The notes under the pieces were generated by a model that did no database searches, was not told the origin of the DNA, and worked only from the letters and a program-made list of their open reading frames with translations. From Paenibacillus senegalensis JC66 (lineage in GTDB: Bacteria > Bacillota > Bacilli > Paenibacillales > NBRC-103111): 33,921 nt of DNA. Shown piece after piece: positions 7,786-15,368 of the stretch (its first letter is position 1; each line of letters begins with the position of its first letter). Made by a program: the position numbers and the translations under genes. The stretch covers positions 384,137-418,057 of the forward strand of contig NZ_HE610960.1 of NCBI RefSeq assembly GCF_000285515.1. Reading direction: 5' to 3'.

Positions 7786-8165
7786 ATGTTTGTTTTGTAC
7801 AAAAAGCAGGATGCTGGCTCGCGAACCCCTGCATTTGTACGATTTGTCATACAAATCTCGGGCAATCGCCCTTCAATCCCAGGCATTTGTACGATTTGTC
7901 ATACAAATCTTGGGTAATCGCCCTTCAATCCCCTGTATTTGTACGACGTTTCATACAAATTTCCGGAAATCACACTTCAACCACATGCATTTGTACGACA
8001 TTTCGTACAAAGCGCAGGCAACAAGCCCTCGAACCCCGCCAACACTTCGGCTATTTTCATGCTGGAATTGTGCCTCAGAATTCAATGGCATGATTGTTCT
8101 CGTACAATAAACAGGGTGCTGGCTCGCGAACCCCTACCAAACCTTGACTACTTTTATGCTGAGAT
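7786..8165 (+). repeat. Phased palindrome array with tail, subfamily I copy a
   Basis: Palindromes start at 7834, 7886, 7938 and 7990, an exact 52-base period: twice TTTGTACGATTTGTCATACA, then TTTGTACGACGTTTCATACA and TTTGTACGACATTTCGTACA. Linkers carry CGGGCAATCGCCCTTCAATC-type sequence. The tail follows: GGCAACAAGCCC, CGAACCCCGCC, CGGCTATTTTCATGCTGGAA. A direct repeat of about 45 bases (ATGTTTGTTTTGTACAAAAAG... to GCTCGCGAACCCCT) borders the array at 7786-7830 and again at 8090-8135, and a second, diverged tail fragment lies at 8136-8165. The inverted copy is at 30.6-31.0 kb. Open frames through it are repeat artefacts. Confidence 0.9.
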
Positions 8166-8267
8166 TACGCTGGGATTGGGGCGATAGTTTGTGGCCGATA
8201 GAATCGTATTGTGAGAGCATCTACTTCGATTATACCGTTCTCTATTAGCAAAGGATAGATATGAAAG
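8166..8267. other. Intergenic stretch, nothing recognised
   Basis: About 100 AT-rich bases between the palindrome repeat and the GC-rich tandem array. No gene, terminator or convincing promoter is seen. Confidence 0.4.
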
Positions 8268-8660
8268 GCGCTTGCGCACTGCGGACTGCTGCGGCTCGAG
8301 CGGGCGCTTGCGCACTGCGGCCAGCATGCTGCGGCTCAAGCGGGCGCTTGCTCACTGCGGCCAGCATGCTGCGGCTCGAGCGGGCGCTTGCTCACTGCGG
8401 CCAGCATGCTGAGGCTCAAGCGGGCGCTTGCTCACTGCGGACTGCTGCGGCTCGAGCGGGCGCTTACGCACTGCGGACTGCTGCGGCTCGGGCAGGCACT
8501 TGTGCACTGCGGACTGACGCGGCTCGAGCGGGCGCTTGCGCACTGCGGACTGCTGCGGCTCGAGCAGGCGCTTGCGCGCTGCGGCCTAACGCGGCTCGGA
8601 CGGGCGCTTGCGCACTGCGGCCAGCATGCTGCGGCTCAAGCGGGCGCTTGCGCACTGCGG
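8268..8660. repeat. GC-rich tandem array of 36- and 40-bp units
   Basis: Eleven units begin GCGCTTGCGCACTGCGG; the last is truncated. Six have a 19-base second half (type ACTGCTGCGGCTCGAGCGG) giving 36 bp, and four have a 23-base half (CCAGCATGCTGCGGCTCAAG...) giving 40 bp. The order by length is 36, 40, 40, 40, 36, 36, 36, 36, 36, 40, partial. The array is open in several frames on both strands (for example CALRTAAARAGA repeats), a result of composition. The units contain self-complementary GCGCTTGCGC and GCATGC cores, so single strands would fold. Confidence 0.9.
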
Positions 8661-8784
8661 CGAAACGCCGCTCTCGCCTGGCGGCAGCAGCGGGGACGGA
8701 GTGCGTGCCTCGCACTTGGGCGCTATGATTCGTGATCCGCAGCCCTTCACCTGCTTGCAGCTTTCCTTTTTTTCAAAGCTCGCG

Positions 8785-9879
8785 CTATTTTCCCGCCGCA
8801 ACTCGCACTATCAACTGTTGAATGTCGTGCTTAACCTGCTGAGCAGCATTGGAATCGGCACATGAACTGTAAATTTGCTCCAATTCATCCTGCAGGGATT
8901 TGGCGCGGGCCAGCTGCTGGATGGACTCTTTCATTTTGGCGGAATACTGCTCCTTAATGACCTGGATCGTCTCTGCGTGCTCTTCATCAGTTCCCTTTTT
9001 GATACAATGCTCATACATGTCTATGATTTCATCAGTTGGTTTCTCGGGAAAATACTCATGCGGAGCAGTGCTGTCAAAAATAGCAAATCCCAATTCCCGC
9101 ACAATGACCATATCCAAACTGTTGGGGTCGAACCCGCAATGATAAATCTCCATATTAAAACCGCGTTCGGTGGCAGCAGCGGCAATTTTCTTCAGCATTG
9201 TTGATTTACCGGAACCAGGCCGGCCTTTGATGAAATATCTTTTCACGCCGTCTGTCAGATTGGGAACAAAGTCGACCGCGCCTAACGGTGTGGCTGCACC
9301 AAGGAACCGGTGGTCCACCCGGCTTTCCCTTTCGTTTGTGCGATCTTGAAACAAAGTGCTGATCAAGTCTTGGGTTAATCTGTCCGCTGCCTCAAAGTCC
9401 ATGTTGGCAATATAGACCGCTTCCCAGCCGTCATGAACACGAAGGGCTTCCGCAAACCCGGCATAAGCCCGTTCATTGGCTAGAGCAATTTCCTTGGTTA
9501 GATTATCAATGGCCGACTTTTGAAGAATCAGTCCAGCCGTATCCAAGGAGTCGCTTAAATTAAAGTAATGCAGCCCTTCTTCCGGCTGCCCATGGATAAC
9601 CTCACGCGGAGCGGTTGCATCGACGATTCCTACCTTCAAGCCGGGAAAAACGAGCCCATCCAACGATTCATTGTTTGATGCGCAGTGGATGAACCAGGCG
9701 TCATGGCCTTCCTCAACCATTCGTTCTCCAATCTCCCGAAACAGTTCCGCTTTCTCGCTGGCCAGTCCGCCTTCCACAACAATAAGCTGGTTTAGTCCCT
9801 GCAGGGAGGACTCATACATGCTGACAAAACCACGGGCGGTATTGCCACTCGCGAAATAATTGGTAATATTTCCAGTCAT
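8785..9879 (-). CDS. Tandem P-loop ATPase (PRK06851-type), one site degenerate
   Basis: A 364-residue cytosolic protein made of two related halves. The second half has an intact Walker A, GRPGSGKSTMLKKI (about 219-232). The first half has the aligned but broken GGLASEKAELFREI (37-50). Both halves then repeat one pattern: FIHCASNNESLDGLVFPGLK with VGIVDATAPRE, and IYHCGFDPNSLDMVIVRELG with FAIFDSTAPHE. This fits an uncharacterised Bacillales ATPase family that I associate with the name PRK06851; function unknown. The start I prefer is the ATG at 9879, with AAAGGTG upstream; an upstream ATG at 9909 lacks a site. The C-terminal 80 residues are helical and charged. It is monocistronic. Confidence 0.8.
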   Translation of the reverse strand: MTGNITNYFASGNTARGFVSMYESSLQGLNQLIVVEGGLASEKAELFREIGERMVEEGHDAWFIHCASNNESLDGLVFPGLKVGIVDATAPREVIHGQPEEGLHYFNLSDSLDTAGLILQKSAIDNLTKEIALANERAYAGFAEALRVHDGWEAVYIANMDFEAADRLTQDLISTLFQDRTNERESRVDHRFLGAATPLGAVDFVPNLTDGVKRYFIKGRPGSGKSTMLKKIAAAATERGFNMEIYHCGFDPNSLDMVIVRELGFAIFDSTAPHEYFPEKPTDEIIDMYEHCIKKGTDEEHAETIQVIKEQYSAKMKESIQQLARAKSLQDELEQIYSSCADSNAAQQVKHDIQQLIVRVAAGK

Positions 9880-10050
9880 CACGTTCACACCTTTCTGGGC
9901 TGCTGCCATGTCATCTCATCTAATCCATCCTATTACAACGGAGCCCAAAAGGTGCAGCAACAAGCCTTAGCGGATTGTCCAAGCATCATTGAACATTTTT
10001 ATAATCGCTATGAGGCTTAGAAAGGAGCATTAAGTTTTCACATCCTTGCA

Positions 10051-10485
10051 TCAGACATGCATGTCGAAATAATCTTCAGCATTTTGCAGCTCGATAATTT
10101 TCATCTCCCTTGCGCTAAGAGCTGTATTTTCCTCTTCCAGTTTTAACGATAAAACAGCTTCTGCATAGGCATTGATATGACCTAGAAAGTCTTCCTTCTC
10201 CCATAAGTCTAAAATATACGGCACCCCTACTTTTATTATATACACTCCATTATCATGCCTTACATCCAGCAGCTCCGGTTCTTCCATGTCTTTAATTTCT
10301 GCATAATCATAGGCGAGCTCTCTGCCAATTTGTTTATAGGCTTTGCAGGCACTCGATATGAATTTCTGCGAGTGTTTTTGTATGTAGTCTCCGCAGATAC
10401 TCATGGCATGATCTCTAATGGATTCCCCATCTTCATCTAATGGTTTACTGAATATATCCCGCAAAAAGGCTGCTCCGTACAACAT
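10051..10485 (-). CDS. Hypothetical protein, 144 residues
   Basis: A soluble acidic protein, MLYGAAFLRDIFSKPLDEDG..., with a helical middle (SQKFISSACKAYKQIGRELA) and a strand-like segment GVYIIKVGVPYILDLW. I do not recognise the family. The start is placed at the second ATG because GAAGG lies seven bases upstream; the first ATG (10506) overlaps that site. It begins 26 bases after the stop of the broken methyltransferase on the same strand, so the two were probably co-transcribed. Confidence 0.65.
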   Translation of the reverse strand: MLYGAAFLRDIFSKPLDEDGESIRDHAMSICGDYIQKHSQKFISSACKAYKQIGRELAYDYAEIKDMEEPELLDVRHDNGVYIIKVGVPYILDLWEKEDFLGHINAYAEAVLSLKLEEENTALSAREMKIIELQNAEDYFDMHV

Positions 10486-10511
10486 GATCTCGCCTTCGCC
10501 CTCCATCTCTT

Positions 10512-11077
10512 TTATTTTCTGGCATCGACAATGAGTGAAACAAAGCCAAGCTGTCCATTCTTATTGCGGTGATCGAAGCGGCAGGATCTATAGATAAATC
10601 CATCCTCCGGCTCCCACTCTTGGAAATGAAACTCTCCTTCTTCATCACAATATTCAAGCAGCCTGACGGTAAAGCCTGCTTCCTCAAACATCCTCGTTAG
10701 ACTTCGGTAGTCGTGCACAATTTTATGGTGGCAGCCGGATGATCCTTGGGCCCAGGTCCACCGATCTGCACCATGTTCTGGTACCACTCATTTCTGAACA
10801 ATCGATCAGGCACAGCACAGCGTATGTAGCCGCCTGGTTTCAAAAAATCATAACAAATTCCCGCTGCCTCCACCCCTTCCTCATACGTCAAATGCTCCCA
10901 CACATGCTCAGCCAAAATAGCATCAATTTTCCGTTCGCCAAAAAAGTGAATCCAGTCTGAACGGCGCAATAGATTCAATTCCTCTTCCTGGGTTTGGATC
11001 CATCCCGGGTATTCTTGCGAAGAGGCCCCAATTATAATCTTAACGGGTTCTGCAGATGAGATATCACCTAAATGCAT
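10512..11077 (-). pseudogene. SAM-dependent methyltransferase broken by a frameshift
   Basis: The 5' part (from ATG 11077, with GAGGAGG seven bases upstream) reads through WIHFFGERKIDAILAEHVWE HLTYEEG and YDFLKPGGYIRCAVPDR to GGPGPKDHPAA and then loses homology. The frame one base over resumes HKIVHDYRSLTRMFEEAGF and continues to 10512 with GFIYRSCRFDHRNKNG. The junction lies at about 10726-10736 and a one-base deletion restores one protein of about 188 residues. The pattern DAILAEHVWEHL...LKPGG is that of predicted SAM-dependent methyltransferases of the COG4627 type. A sequencing error is the alternative to a real mutation. Confidence 0.8.
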
Positions 11078-11257
11078 AGCATTTCCTCCTCTCTCCTTTT
11101 GCTGCTTTACTCAAGTATTATGCCGGTAGACGATTGGGCCGCTCCACTCGCTCTACTCGTTCTGCTCGCACTACTCCTTCTACTCGATCTGCTCTTTCTC
11201 CCTGTCGTTCCCGGGGGTGATGTTATCTTTGCAGACCATTCTATCAAAAATTTTGCC
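11078..11257. other. Promoter-side intergenic stretch with CT-rich short repeats
   Basis: About 180 bases upstream of the methyltransferase. The segment from about 11145 to 11205 repeats CTCGCTCTACTCGTTCTGCT-like pentadecamers; the leucine-rich plus-strand frame across it is an artefact. No clear promoter is visible. Confidence 0.35.
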
Positions 11258-11285
11258 AAAGAGCTGAAGCTCTTTTTTGTGTTTT
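11258..11285 (+). terminator. Hairpin with T-tract, intrinsic-terminator-like
   Basis: AAAGAGC-TGAA-GCTCTTT followed by TTTGTGTTTTTA forms a seven-pair stem, a four-base loop and a T-rich tail on the plus strand. No plus-strand gene precedes it, so it may be left over from a lost gene. Confidence 0.5.
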
Positions 11286-11329
11286 TATAAGAGTGGTGAA
11301 AAACTGTGCATTTATATGTATAAGAAAAC

Positions 11330-11497
11330 AGTCATGCTATTGCAAATCTCGGGCATCAACTCCAGCATGAAAATCAGCGCGGAAATTTGTACGAAACGTC
11401 ATACAAAAAACTTTGAAAATACGCGGAATACGGGAATTTGTACGAAACGTCATACAAAATGACGCTGGTGGTTGAGAGCAATCTCGAATTTGTACGT
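11330..11497. repeat. Phased palindrome array, subfamily II copy b
   Basis: A degenerate unit near 11334, two intact units TTTGTACGAAACGTCATACA at 11386 and 11437, and a half-unit AATTTGTACGTG at 11487-11498. The period is 51-52. The linkers (CTTTGAAAATACGCGGAATA and AATGACGCTGGTGGTTGAG) align in order with those at 4.1 kb. The tail word CTCCAGCATGAAAAT is found at 11360-11374. The array abuts the 3' end of the truncated gene at 11519-11731. Confidence 0.85.
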
Positions 11498-11518
11498 GTC
11501 CAGCATTTGTTGAGCGCT

Positions 11519-11731
11519 TTAATTCACCGTCAAAACATCTTGCAGCGTAGCCGACGGGCCGGAGACGCCCTGCAGCGTTCCAAGCGCGAATCGAATCTTT
11601 TCCCCTTCAGCGTTGATAATATGAGCCAACCCCAGCTCTTCCATTGCAATCGATGACATCAGAAGGTTTACCACATCATCGCGTGAAAGCGAAATTGTCG
11701 GTGTAATATTAGGTAAATTCGGATTGGACAA
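11519..11731 (-). CDS. Small conserved Bacillales protein ([17 protein letters not shown] family), 3'-truncated
   Basis: A 70-residue protein: [20 protein letters not shown], then [35 protein letters not shown] and [14 protein letters not shown] recognise the ELGL(A/S)HIINAEGEK motif from a small Bacillales/Paenibacillus family often found in several copies, possibly linked to spores; the function is not established. After the TAA the frame still reads SAQQMLDTYKF, which looks like the continuing family helix before it enters the palindrome repeat. The C-terminus has therefore probably been lost to a nonsense change and repeat insertion. The short protein may still be made. Confidence 0.65.
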   Translation of the reverse strand: MSNPNLPNITPTISLSRDDVVNLLMSSIAMEELGLAHIINAEGEKIRFALGTLQGVSGPSATLQDVLTVN

Positions 11732-11834
11732 TAGATTCTTCCCCCATTCTGTAGATTGCTCTCGCAGCTAAAGGCCAAAGTGTTGGCCGTTTGCATAAAG
11801 ATTCTGGGTTTCCCCTTGTCCCTATATAAATTAA

Positions 11835-11963
11835 AATTTGCATGATCAAAGAACTGGTTCTAGGAAATGTGAGGATTTTTTAGAAGAATTCATTCCCGCT
11901 TACGACAAGTCGAATTTAATGTCCGGTAAGAAAAAGGCTTATGAGCTCTTTCCAGAATATTAA
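11835..11963 (+). pseudogene. Possible C-terminal gene remnant, family not recognised
   Basis: A 42-codon open frame without a start codon ends ...CEDFLEEFIPAYDKSNLMSG then KKKAYELFPEY and TAA. Composition is protein-like and AT-rich, unlike the GC-rich noncoding repeats nearby. It could be the last exonic-sized piece of a deleted gene, or chance. Confidence 0.25.
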
Positions 11964-12003
11964 TCGTTTTCAGTTAATTTTTTTCCAACTCCAATAAATT
12001 ACG

Positions 12004-12040
12004 CGGTAATAACAGTACGTTTACGTTAAGCTGTTATCCG
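12004..12040. repeat. Imperfect inverted repeat
   Basis: CGGTAATAACAG (12004-12015) and CTGTTATCCG (12031-12040) are inverted copies apart from a two-base bulge, around a 15-base loop. There is no T-tract, so it is not a standard terminator; it could be an operator or the scar of a mobile element. Confidence 0.45.
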
Positions 12041-12463
12041 CCGTTGACTGTTTTCATAGAAAATGACGTTATAAAAGTGGAAGCAGGGGGATTAAGGGCT
12101 CTTTACGGCGGGCCAAAGAAACAAATAGACGGATAATACAAAAAAAGCATGTTCATTAGGAAGGATTTATTTGCGGCTCAGGCTAAAATGCCATGCCAGT
12201 AGGGATCGGGGTTTCTAGTGGGCCGTTTTAAATAATCCGGGGAGGGGGGCTTCGATCTGCGGGATGGCAGCTTCCAGGCCCGCTAAAGGGGGCGCCTTTT
12301 CACGGGCCGCTGCGGACCGTTTTCATGGGAGGGGAAATCGGGGCTTCGATTTTTTTTCCTGCGTGTGCTTTATCTTGCTTACCTGCACTATCTCGCTTTA
12401 CTGTGCTTATCTTGCTTTGCTGCACTATCTTGCTTACTGCACTTCACCTTCCTTTTCCGCGAA

Positions 12464-12787
12464 CTATTGAGCTTTCATCTTTTCCATATGAATCTCCCGC
12501 AGTAAAAGAAACAAGGGGAGCCCGAGCGAAACCCCAACCGTTACAGTTCCCAAGACAGGAAGCCACAACCATTTCATTCCTTTTTTCTTTCCTTCATAAA
12601 AGATAAAGCCGATCAGGACGACCACCGATACGACCACATCCATCCATGCAAAGGCTCCTATCCGGGTTTGGCCGGCTTCTTGAATCAAATGGGGGATATT
12701 TAAACCCCTCTCGTAAACCCATGGAATTAGCTGCGAATACGGCAGAATAATGCCTAGTACTGATAAGATTCCGTAAAAATATTTCAA
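12464..12787 (-). CDS. DUF2834 membrane protein
   Basis: A 107-residue integral membrane protein with about three helices: residues 4-24 (YFYGILSVLGIILPYSQLIP), 48-64 (AWMDVVVSVVVLIGFIFYE) and 73-96 (WLWLPVLGTVTVGVSLGLPL). The pattern, with FAWMDVVVS and FY...K preceding W, fits DUF2834, of unknown function. The start is a TTG with GGAGGGA nine bases upstream. It precedes no other gene in an operon. Confidence 0.75.
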   Translation of the reverse strand: MKYFYGILSVLGIILPYSQLIPWVYERGLNIPHLIQEAGQTRIGAFAWMDVVVSVVVLIGFIFYEGKKKGMKWLWLPVLGTVTVGVSLGLPLFLLLREIHMEKMKAQ

Positions 12788-12897
12788 TGTTTTATCCCTC
12801 CGTGATCTTAATCCTCTGCTGCAGCTTGATTAGCACGACCAGCATAGCAAGCAATTCCGTTGTTTACTGGCATCTGTCTCTTAGTCTCCCTTCCTGT

Positions 12898-13308
12898 CTA
12901 AGAACGGCTCGACCGCATTGCCTTTATATGCTTGAGGCTGGCATCTTGTTTCAATAATTGGTATTCCTTTGATTCAACAGCGTATAACGCCAGCTTGCCT
13001 TCGGAGTCACAATGAATCCCCCAGCCATATCGCTTGCCCAATGAGGAGGCTCGGAGGCATGGTTGTCCTTTGGAGAAAAATTTCTCACGCTCCAGCGGTC
13101 TCTGCTCTTCCGGAATGTTATTACGCCGCGCAAACACTTCAAACAGCACATCCTCTTGAGTGTATACATAGGGGTGATGGGCTATTAATTCGTACTGCAG
13201 CACCGGAACGGTTTTCTTCTCTTTCTTGCTGACTGGAATCTCGGCCGCCGTAACCGGGCAATCTTCCGCGACTTCAATGAACGTACTATAATAATTCATA
13301 TCCTTCAC
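12898..13308 (-). CDS. DUF6157 family protein
   Basis: A 136-residue soluble protein opening MKDMNYYSTFIEVAEDCPVT AAEIP, the conserved N-terminus of DUF6157. Later conserved segments are LQYELIAHHPYVYTQEDVLF and GKRYGWGIHCDSEGKLALY. Function is unknown. The GTG start at 13308 has GGAGG ten bases upstream; the internal ATG at 13299 is too close to its AAGGA. The C-terminus, KAMRSSRS, is typical. Confidence 0.85.
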   Translation of the reverse strand: MKDMNYYSTFIEVAEDCPVTAAEIPVSKKEKKTVPVLQYELIAHHPYVYTQEDVLFEVFARRNNIPEEQRPLEREKFFSKGQPCLRASSLGKRYGWGIHCDSEGKLALYAVESKEYQLLKQDASLKHIKAMRSSRS

Positions 13309-13347
13309 TTGTCCATTACCTCCTGCAATCTATCCATACCGCAGCAC

Positions 13348-13470
13348 CTTGTCCTAGATCCCCCATGATTTTCCATGACTTCCTGCAACTTGTCCTAGAT
13401 CCCCCACGATTTTCCATGACTTCCTGCAACTTGTCCTAGATCCCCCACGATTTTCCATGACTTCCTGCAA
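13348..13470. repeat. Three perfect-length 41-bp tandem repeats
   Basis: Units at 13348-13388, 13389-13429 and 13430-13470 read CTTGTCCTAGATCCCCCAYG then ATTTTCCATGACTTCCTGCAA. Copies two and three are identical and copy one differs at one base, so the expansion is recent. The array sits between the DUF6157 start and the GNAT stop. Confidence 0.95.
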
Positions 13471-13475
13471 GGTCA

Positions 13476-13937
13476 CTATGACTTCAGATGGTTTTCCATG
13501 GCCTCCCCGGCTCTTTCGAATCCATGCCTGCTGTAAAATTCAACGCTTTCCTCACTTGGCCAAACCGTTAAGAAGGTTAGTCCATATGTTTTAGCCCATG
13601 TGTTAATTTCCTCTAGAATTCTTCCGCCTATTCCCCGGGATCTGTATGCTGGCAAAGTATATACATTCGTCATGTACCCCCATGGCGACTTCCTTCTCCC
13701 TGGACGTGGAACCGTATCGATGATCTGAACATAGATATGCGAAACAATGGCGCCACCCACTTCTGCAACCCATATCCTCCAGCGTCCTGAAGCTTTAATC
13801 TCGTCAAAAAACTCCAAGCATTCTGTATAGAACGGCTCATACAAATCTGCTGTAATTTTCTTGGATTCTGCGGTAAAATCAAATCTCATTTTAATAAGCT
13901 GCGGGATATCTTCTATCGTATACTGCCGGATAATCAC
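13476..13937 (-). CDS. GNAT family N-acetyltransferase
   Basis: A 153-residue GNAT protein. Strand 1 is IIRQYTIEDIPQLIKMRFDF; the middle strand is RIWVAEVGGAIVSHIYVQII; motif A is MTNVYTLPAYRSRGIGGRIL with the Q/RxxGxG/A acetyl-CoA loop RSRGIGG; the close is LTVWPSEESVEFYSRHGFER. The acceptor is not predictable. The start is a GTG with AAAGAGGTGA six bases upstream. The final residues MENHLKS end directly against the 41-bp repeats. Confidence 0.88.
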   Translation of the reverse strand: MIIRQYTIEDIPQLIKMRFDFTAESKKITADLYEPFYTECLEFFDEIKASGRWRIWVAEVGGAIVSHIYVQIIDTVPRPGRRKSPWGYMTNVYTLPAYRSRGIGGRILEEINTWAKTYGLTFLTVWPSEESVEFYSRHGFERAGEAMENHLKS

Positions 13938-14077
13938 TATATCACCTCTTTAAGTAAACTGCGGTAGCGTCCAGGTCGGCCTGAGCGGCAGCCGTCACAG
14001 GTCGGCCAAGACAGAAGCATTCCAGGTCTGTCACAGCGGCAGCGAGCGCGACGGCACCGAGCACAGCAAAAACAGGC
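13938..14077. other. Intergenic stretch with GC-rich degenerate repeats
   Basis: CAGGTCGGCC and CAGGTCTGTCACAGCGGCAG variants recur about every 35-45 bases between two GNAT genes. No gene or terminator is seen. Confidence 0.35.
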
Positions 14078-14536
14078 TCAAACCTTTAAAAAATAGTGGA
14101 AAAAGTCGGTGTCTTTCACGAACCCATACTGCTCATAAAGTTTTTGGGCAATATGATTGTCAACACCTGTTGATAATTCCAGGCCTTTGGCCTTGGTCTG
14201 CACGGCGAATGATCTGGCTGCATCCAGCAATAATTTGGCAGCCCCCTTTTTTCGATATTCCTTACGAACATACAAATCATTAAGAATCCAGATTCGCTTC
14301 ATAGAAAGAGAAGAAAAGGACGGATAGAGCTGGGTAAATCCGACCCCCGAATCTTTTTCCATATCCGTAATCAGAAATATAACCGATTCCTTATGTTCAA
14401 GCCGATCAATCAAAAACTGCCTGGCTCCCTCTAAGTCTGACTCCTGTTCATAGTGAGCCCGGTATTCGTTGAACATTGCCGCTAATTCGTTAAGATTTTC
14501 CATGGTCGCTTGCTTAACATTAAAGGATTCGCTCAT
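14078..14536 (-). CDS. GNAT family N-acetyltransferase
   Basis: A 152-residue GNAT protein. The order is VKQATMENLNELAAMFNEYR, SVIFLITDMEKDSGVGFTQL, then motif A IWILNDLYVRKEYRKKGAAK with the acetyl-CoA loop RKKGAA, and the closing KLYEQYGFVKDTDFFHYFLK. The acceptor is unknown. AAAGGA lies eight bases before the ATG. It is the second of two adjacent GNAT genes; they are only distantly similar, so not a recent duplication. Confidence 0.88.
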   Translation of the reverse strand: MSESFNVKQATMENLNELAAMFNEYRAHYEQESDLEGARQFLIDRLEHKESVIFLITDMEKDSGVGFTQLYPSFSSLSMKRIWILNDLYVRKEYRKKGAAKLLLDAARSFAVQTKAKGLELSTGVDNHIAQKLYEQYGFVKDTDFFHYFLKV

Positions 14537-14627
14537 CTAATCATTCCTTTGCTTGCTGGTTGATTGGGTTGGGGAGCAGGATGAAATAAGCTTCCTTCAG
14601 GCCGGCCGCTTGGGAGCCTATTAGAGT

Positions 14628-15203
14628 TTATTGCTTGTCATCTAACATTTCGTTCATATATTGCAGCAATTCCTTTCTATAGTCCTCCAGTTCTTTTGTC
14701 CACTTCACACTTTTAACTACGTCAACATATAACCTGAAAATATTAAATAACGCTGCGCTTAATTCCTCCCTGTTAAGCTTAATTTCATAAGTTTGTCTAA
14801 GTCTCTCTGTATATTCATGATCAACTGAATCCATATACTTATAGTAATCGTAATGAATATTGTGGTTTACGCAGATCATTCTGATTAACTGATTCCTGAT
14901 GGCTTCCAAATCATTCGCTGCTTTTATGAACTGTCCCCGCTTAACAAAAATATCTTCTTGATGCTGATATATTTTATAACGATTAACCCTCTCTTTTTCC
15001 GATAGATAGGTTATGAACATGCGAGTAACCCGTTCAACTTCTTCAGCAGACCGTACAACCAGCAGTACATCCAGATCCGAGTATTCATCTCTATAGCCGT
15101 AAGAGCCGGAGCCTACCAGGACAAAACCGCATACGGCACTTAGATCATAGGCATATTCAATTAAATCTGCGAGCAATTCTTCTCTATCTTGAATGGAATA
15201 CAT
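14628..15203 (-). CDS. Nucleotidyltransferase-domain protein
   Basis: A 191-residue protein with a clear polymerase-beta-type nucleotidyltransferase signature, GSGSYGYRDEYSDLDVLLVV (about 32-51), giving the G-S motif and both acidic D-x-D residues. A helical C-terminal half follows. It resembles streptomycin/lincosamide-type nucleotidyltransferases in architecture, but the substrate is unknown and it may not be a resistance enzyme. AGAGAGG is found before the ATG. It is divergent from the c-di-GMP gene across about 165 bases, which must hold both promoters. Confidence 0.8.
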   Translation of the reverse strand: MYSIQDREELLADLIEYAYDLSAVCGFVLVGSGSYGYRDEYSDLDVLLVVRSAEEVERVTRMFITYLSEKERVNRYKIYQHQEDIFVKRGQFIKAANDLEAIRNQLIRMICVNHNIHYDYYKYMDSVDHEYTERLRQTYEIKLNREELSAALFNIFRLYVDVVKSVKWTKELEDYRKELLQYMNEMLDDKQ

Positions 15204-15368
15204 TATTTTATCCTCTCTTCCTAAATTAGGCAGGCACTGTTTTGCTCTGACTAATTCCGGTATGCTATAGATAAACCAAACCGATTTGATCGATAGTGGG
15301 TGTTTTCAAGGACAACCATTAGGTGAGTGTGCATCCACTGATTTTATCGAGTACATAAAAAGGTGAGC

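Larger units (their letters stand above)
11732..12463. other. Long intergenic region, mostly without recognisable genes
   Basis: About 730 bases. It holds a possible gene remnant at 11835-11963, an imperfect inverted repeat at 12004-12040 and a GC-rich patch (about 12235-12345). From about 12360 to 12440 short CTTGCTTTACTGCACTAT-type repeats occur. No RNA gene or good promoter was identified. Confidence 0.4.

Noticed and set aside
7793-7804. TTTTGTACAAAA as an independent operator
   Set aside because: It is part of the direct repeat bordering the array and has a diverged counterpart at about 8100; no gene promoter is adjacent.
7834-8012. CRISPR-like array of palindromes with spacers
   Set aside because: Linkers of about 30 bases are similar between units and are conserved in order in the 30.8-kb copy, so they are not unique spacers; no cas genes are present.
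8261-8728. Proteins made of CALRTAAARAGA-type repeats on both strands
   Set aside because: Open frames arise from GC-rich 36/40-bp repeats; 40-bp units shift the frame and no ribosome binding site fits.
11072-11290. Leucine-rich plus-strand frame of 72 residues
   Set aside because: CT-rich low-complexity DNA; no ribosome binding site, and it overlaps the methyltransferase start antisense.
12240-12350. Possible RNA gene in the GC-rich patch
   Set aside because: No tRNA, riboswitch or other structured-RNA signature could be recognised.
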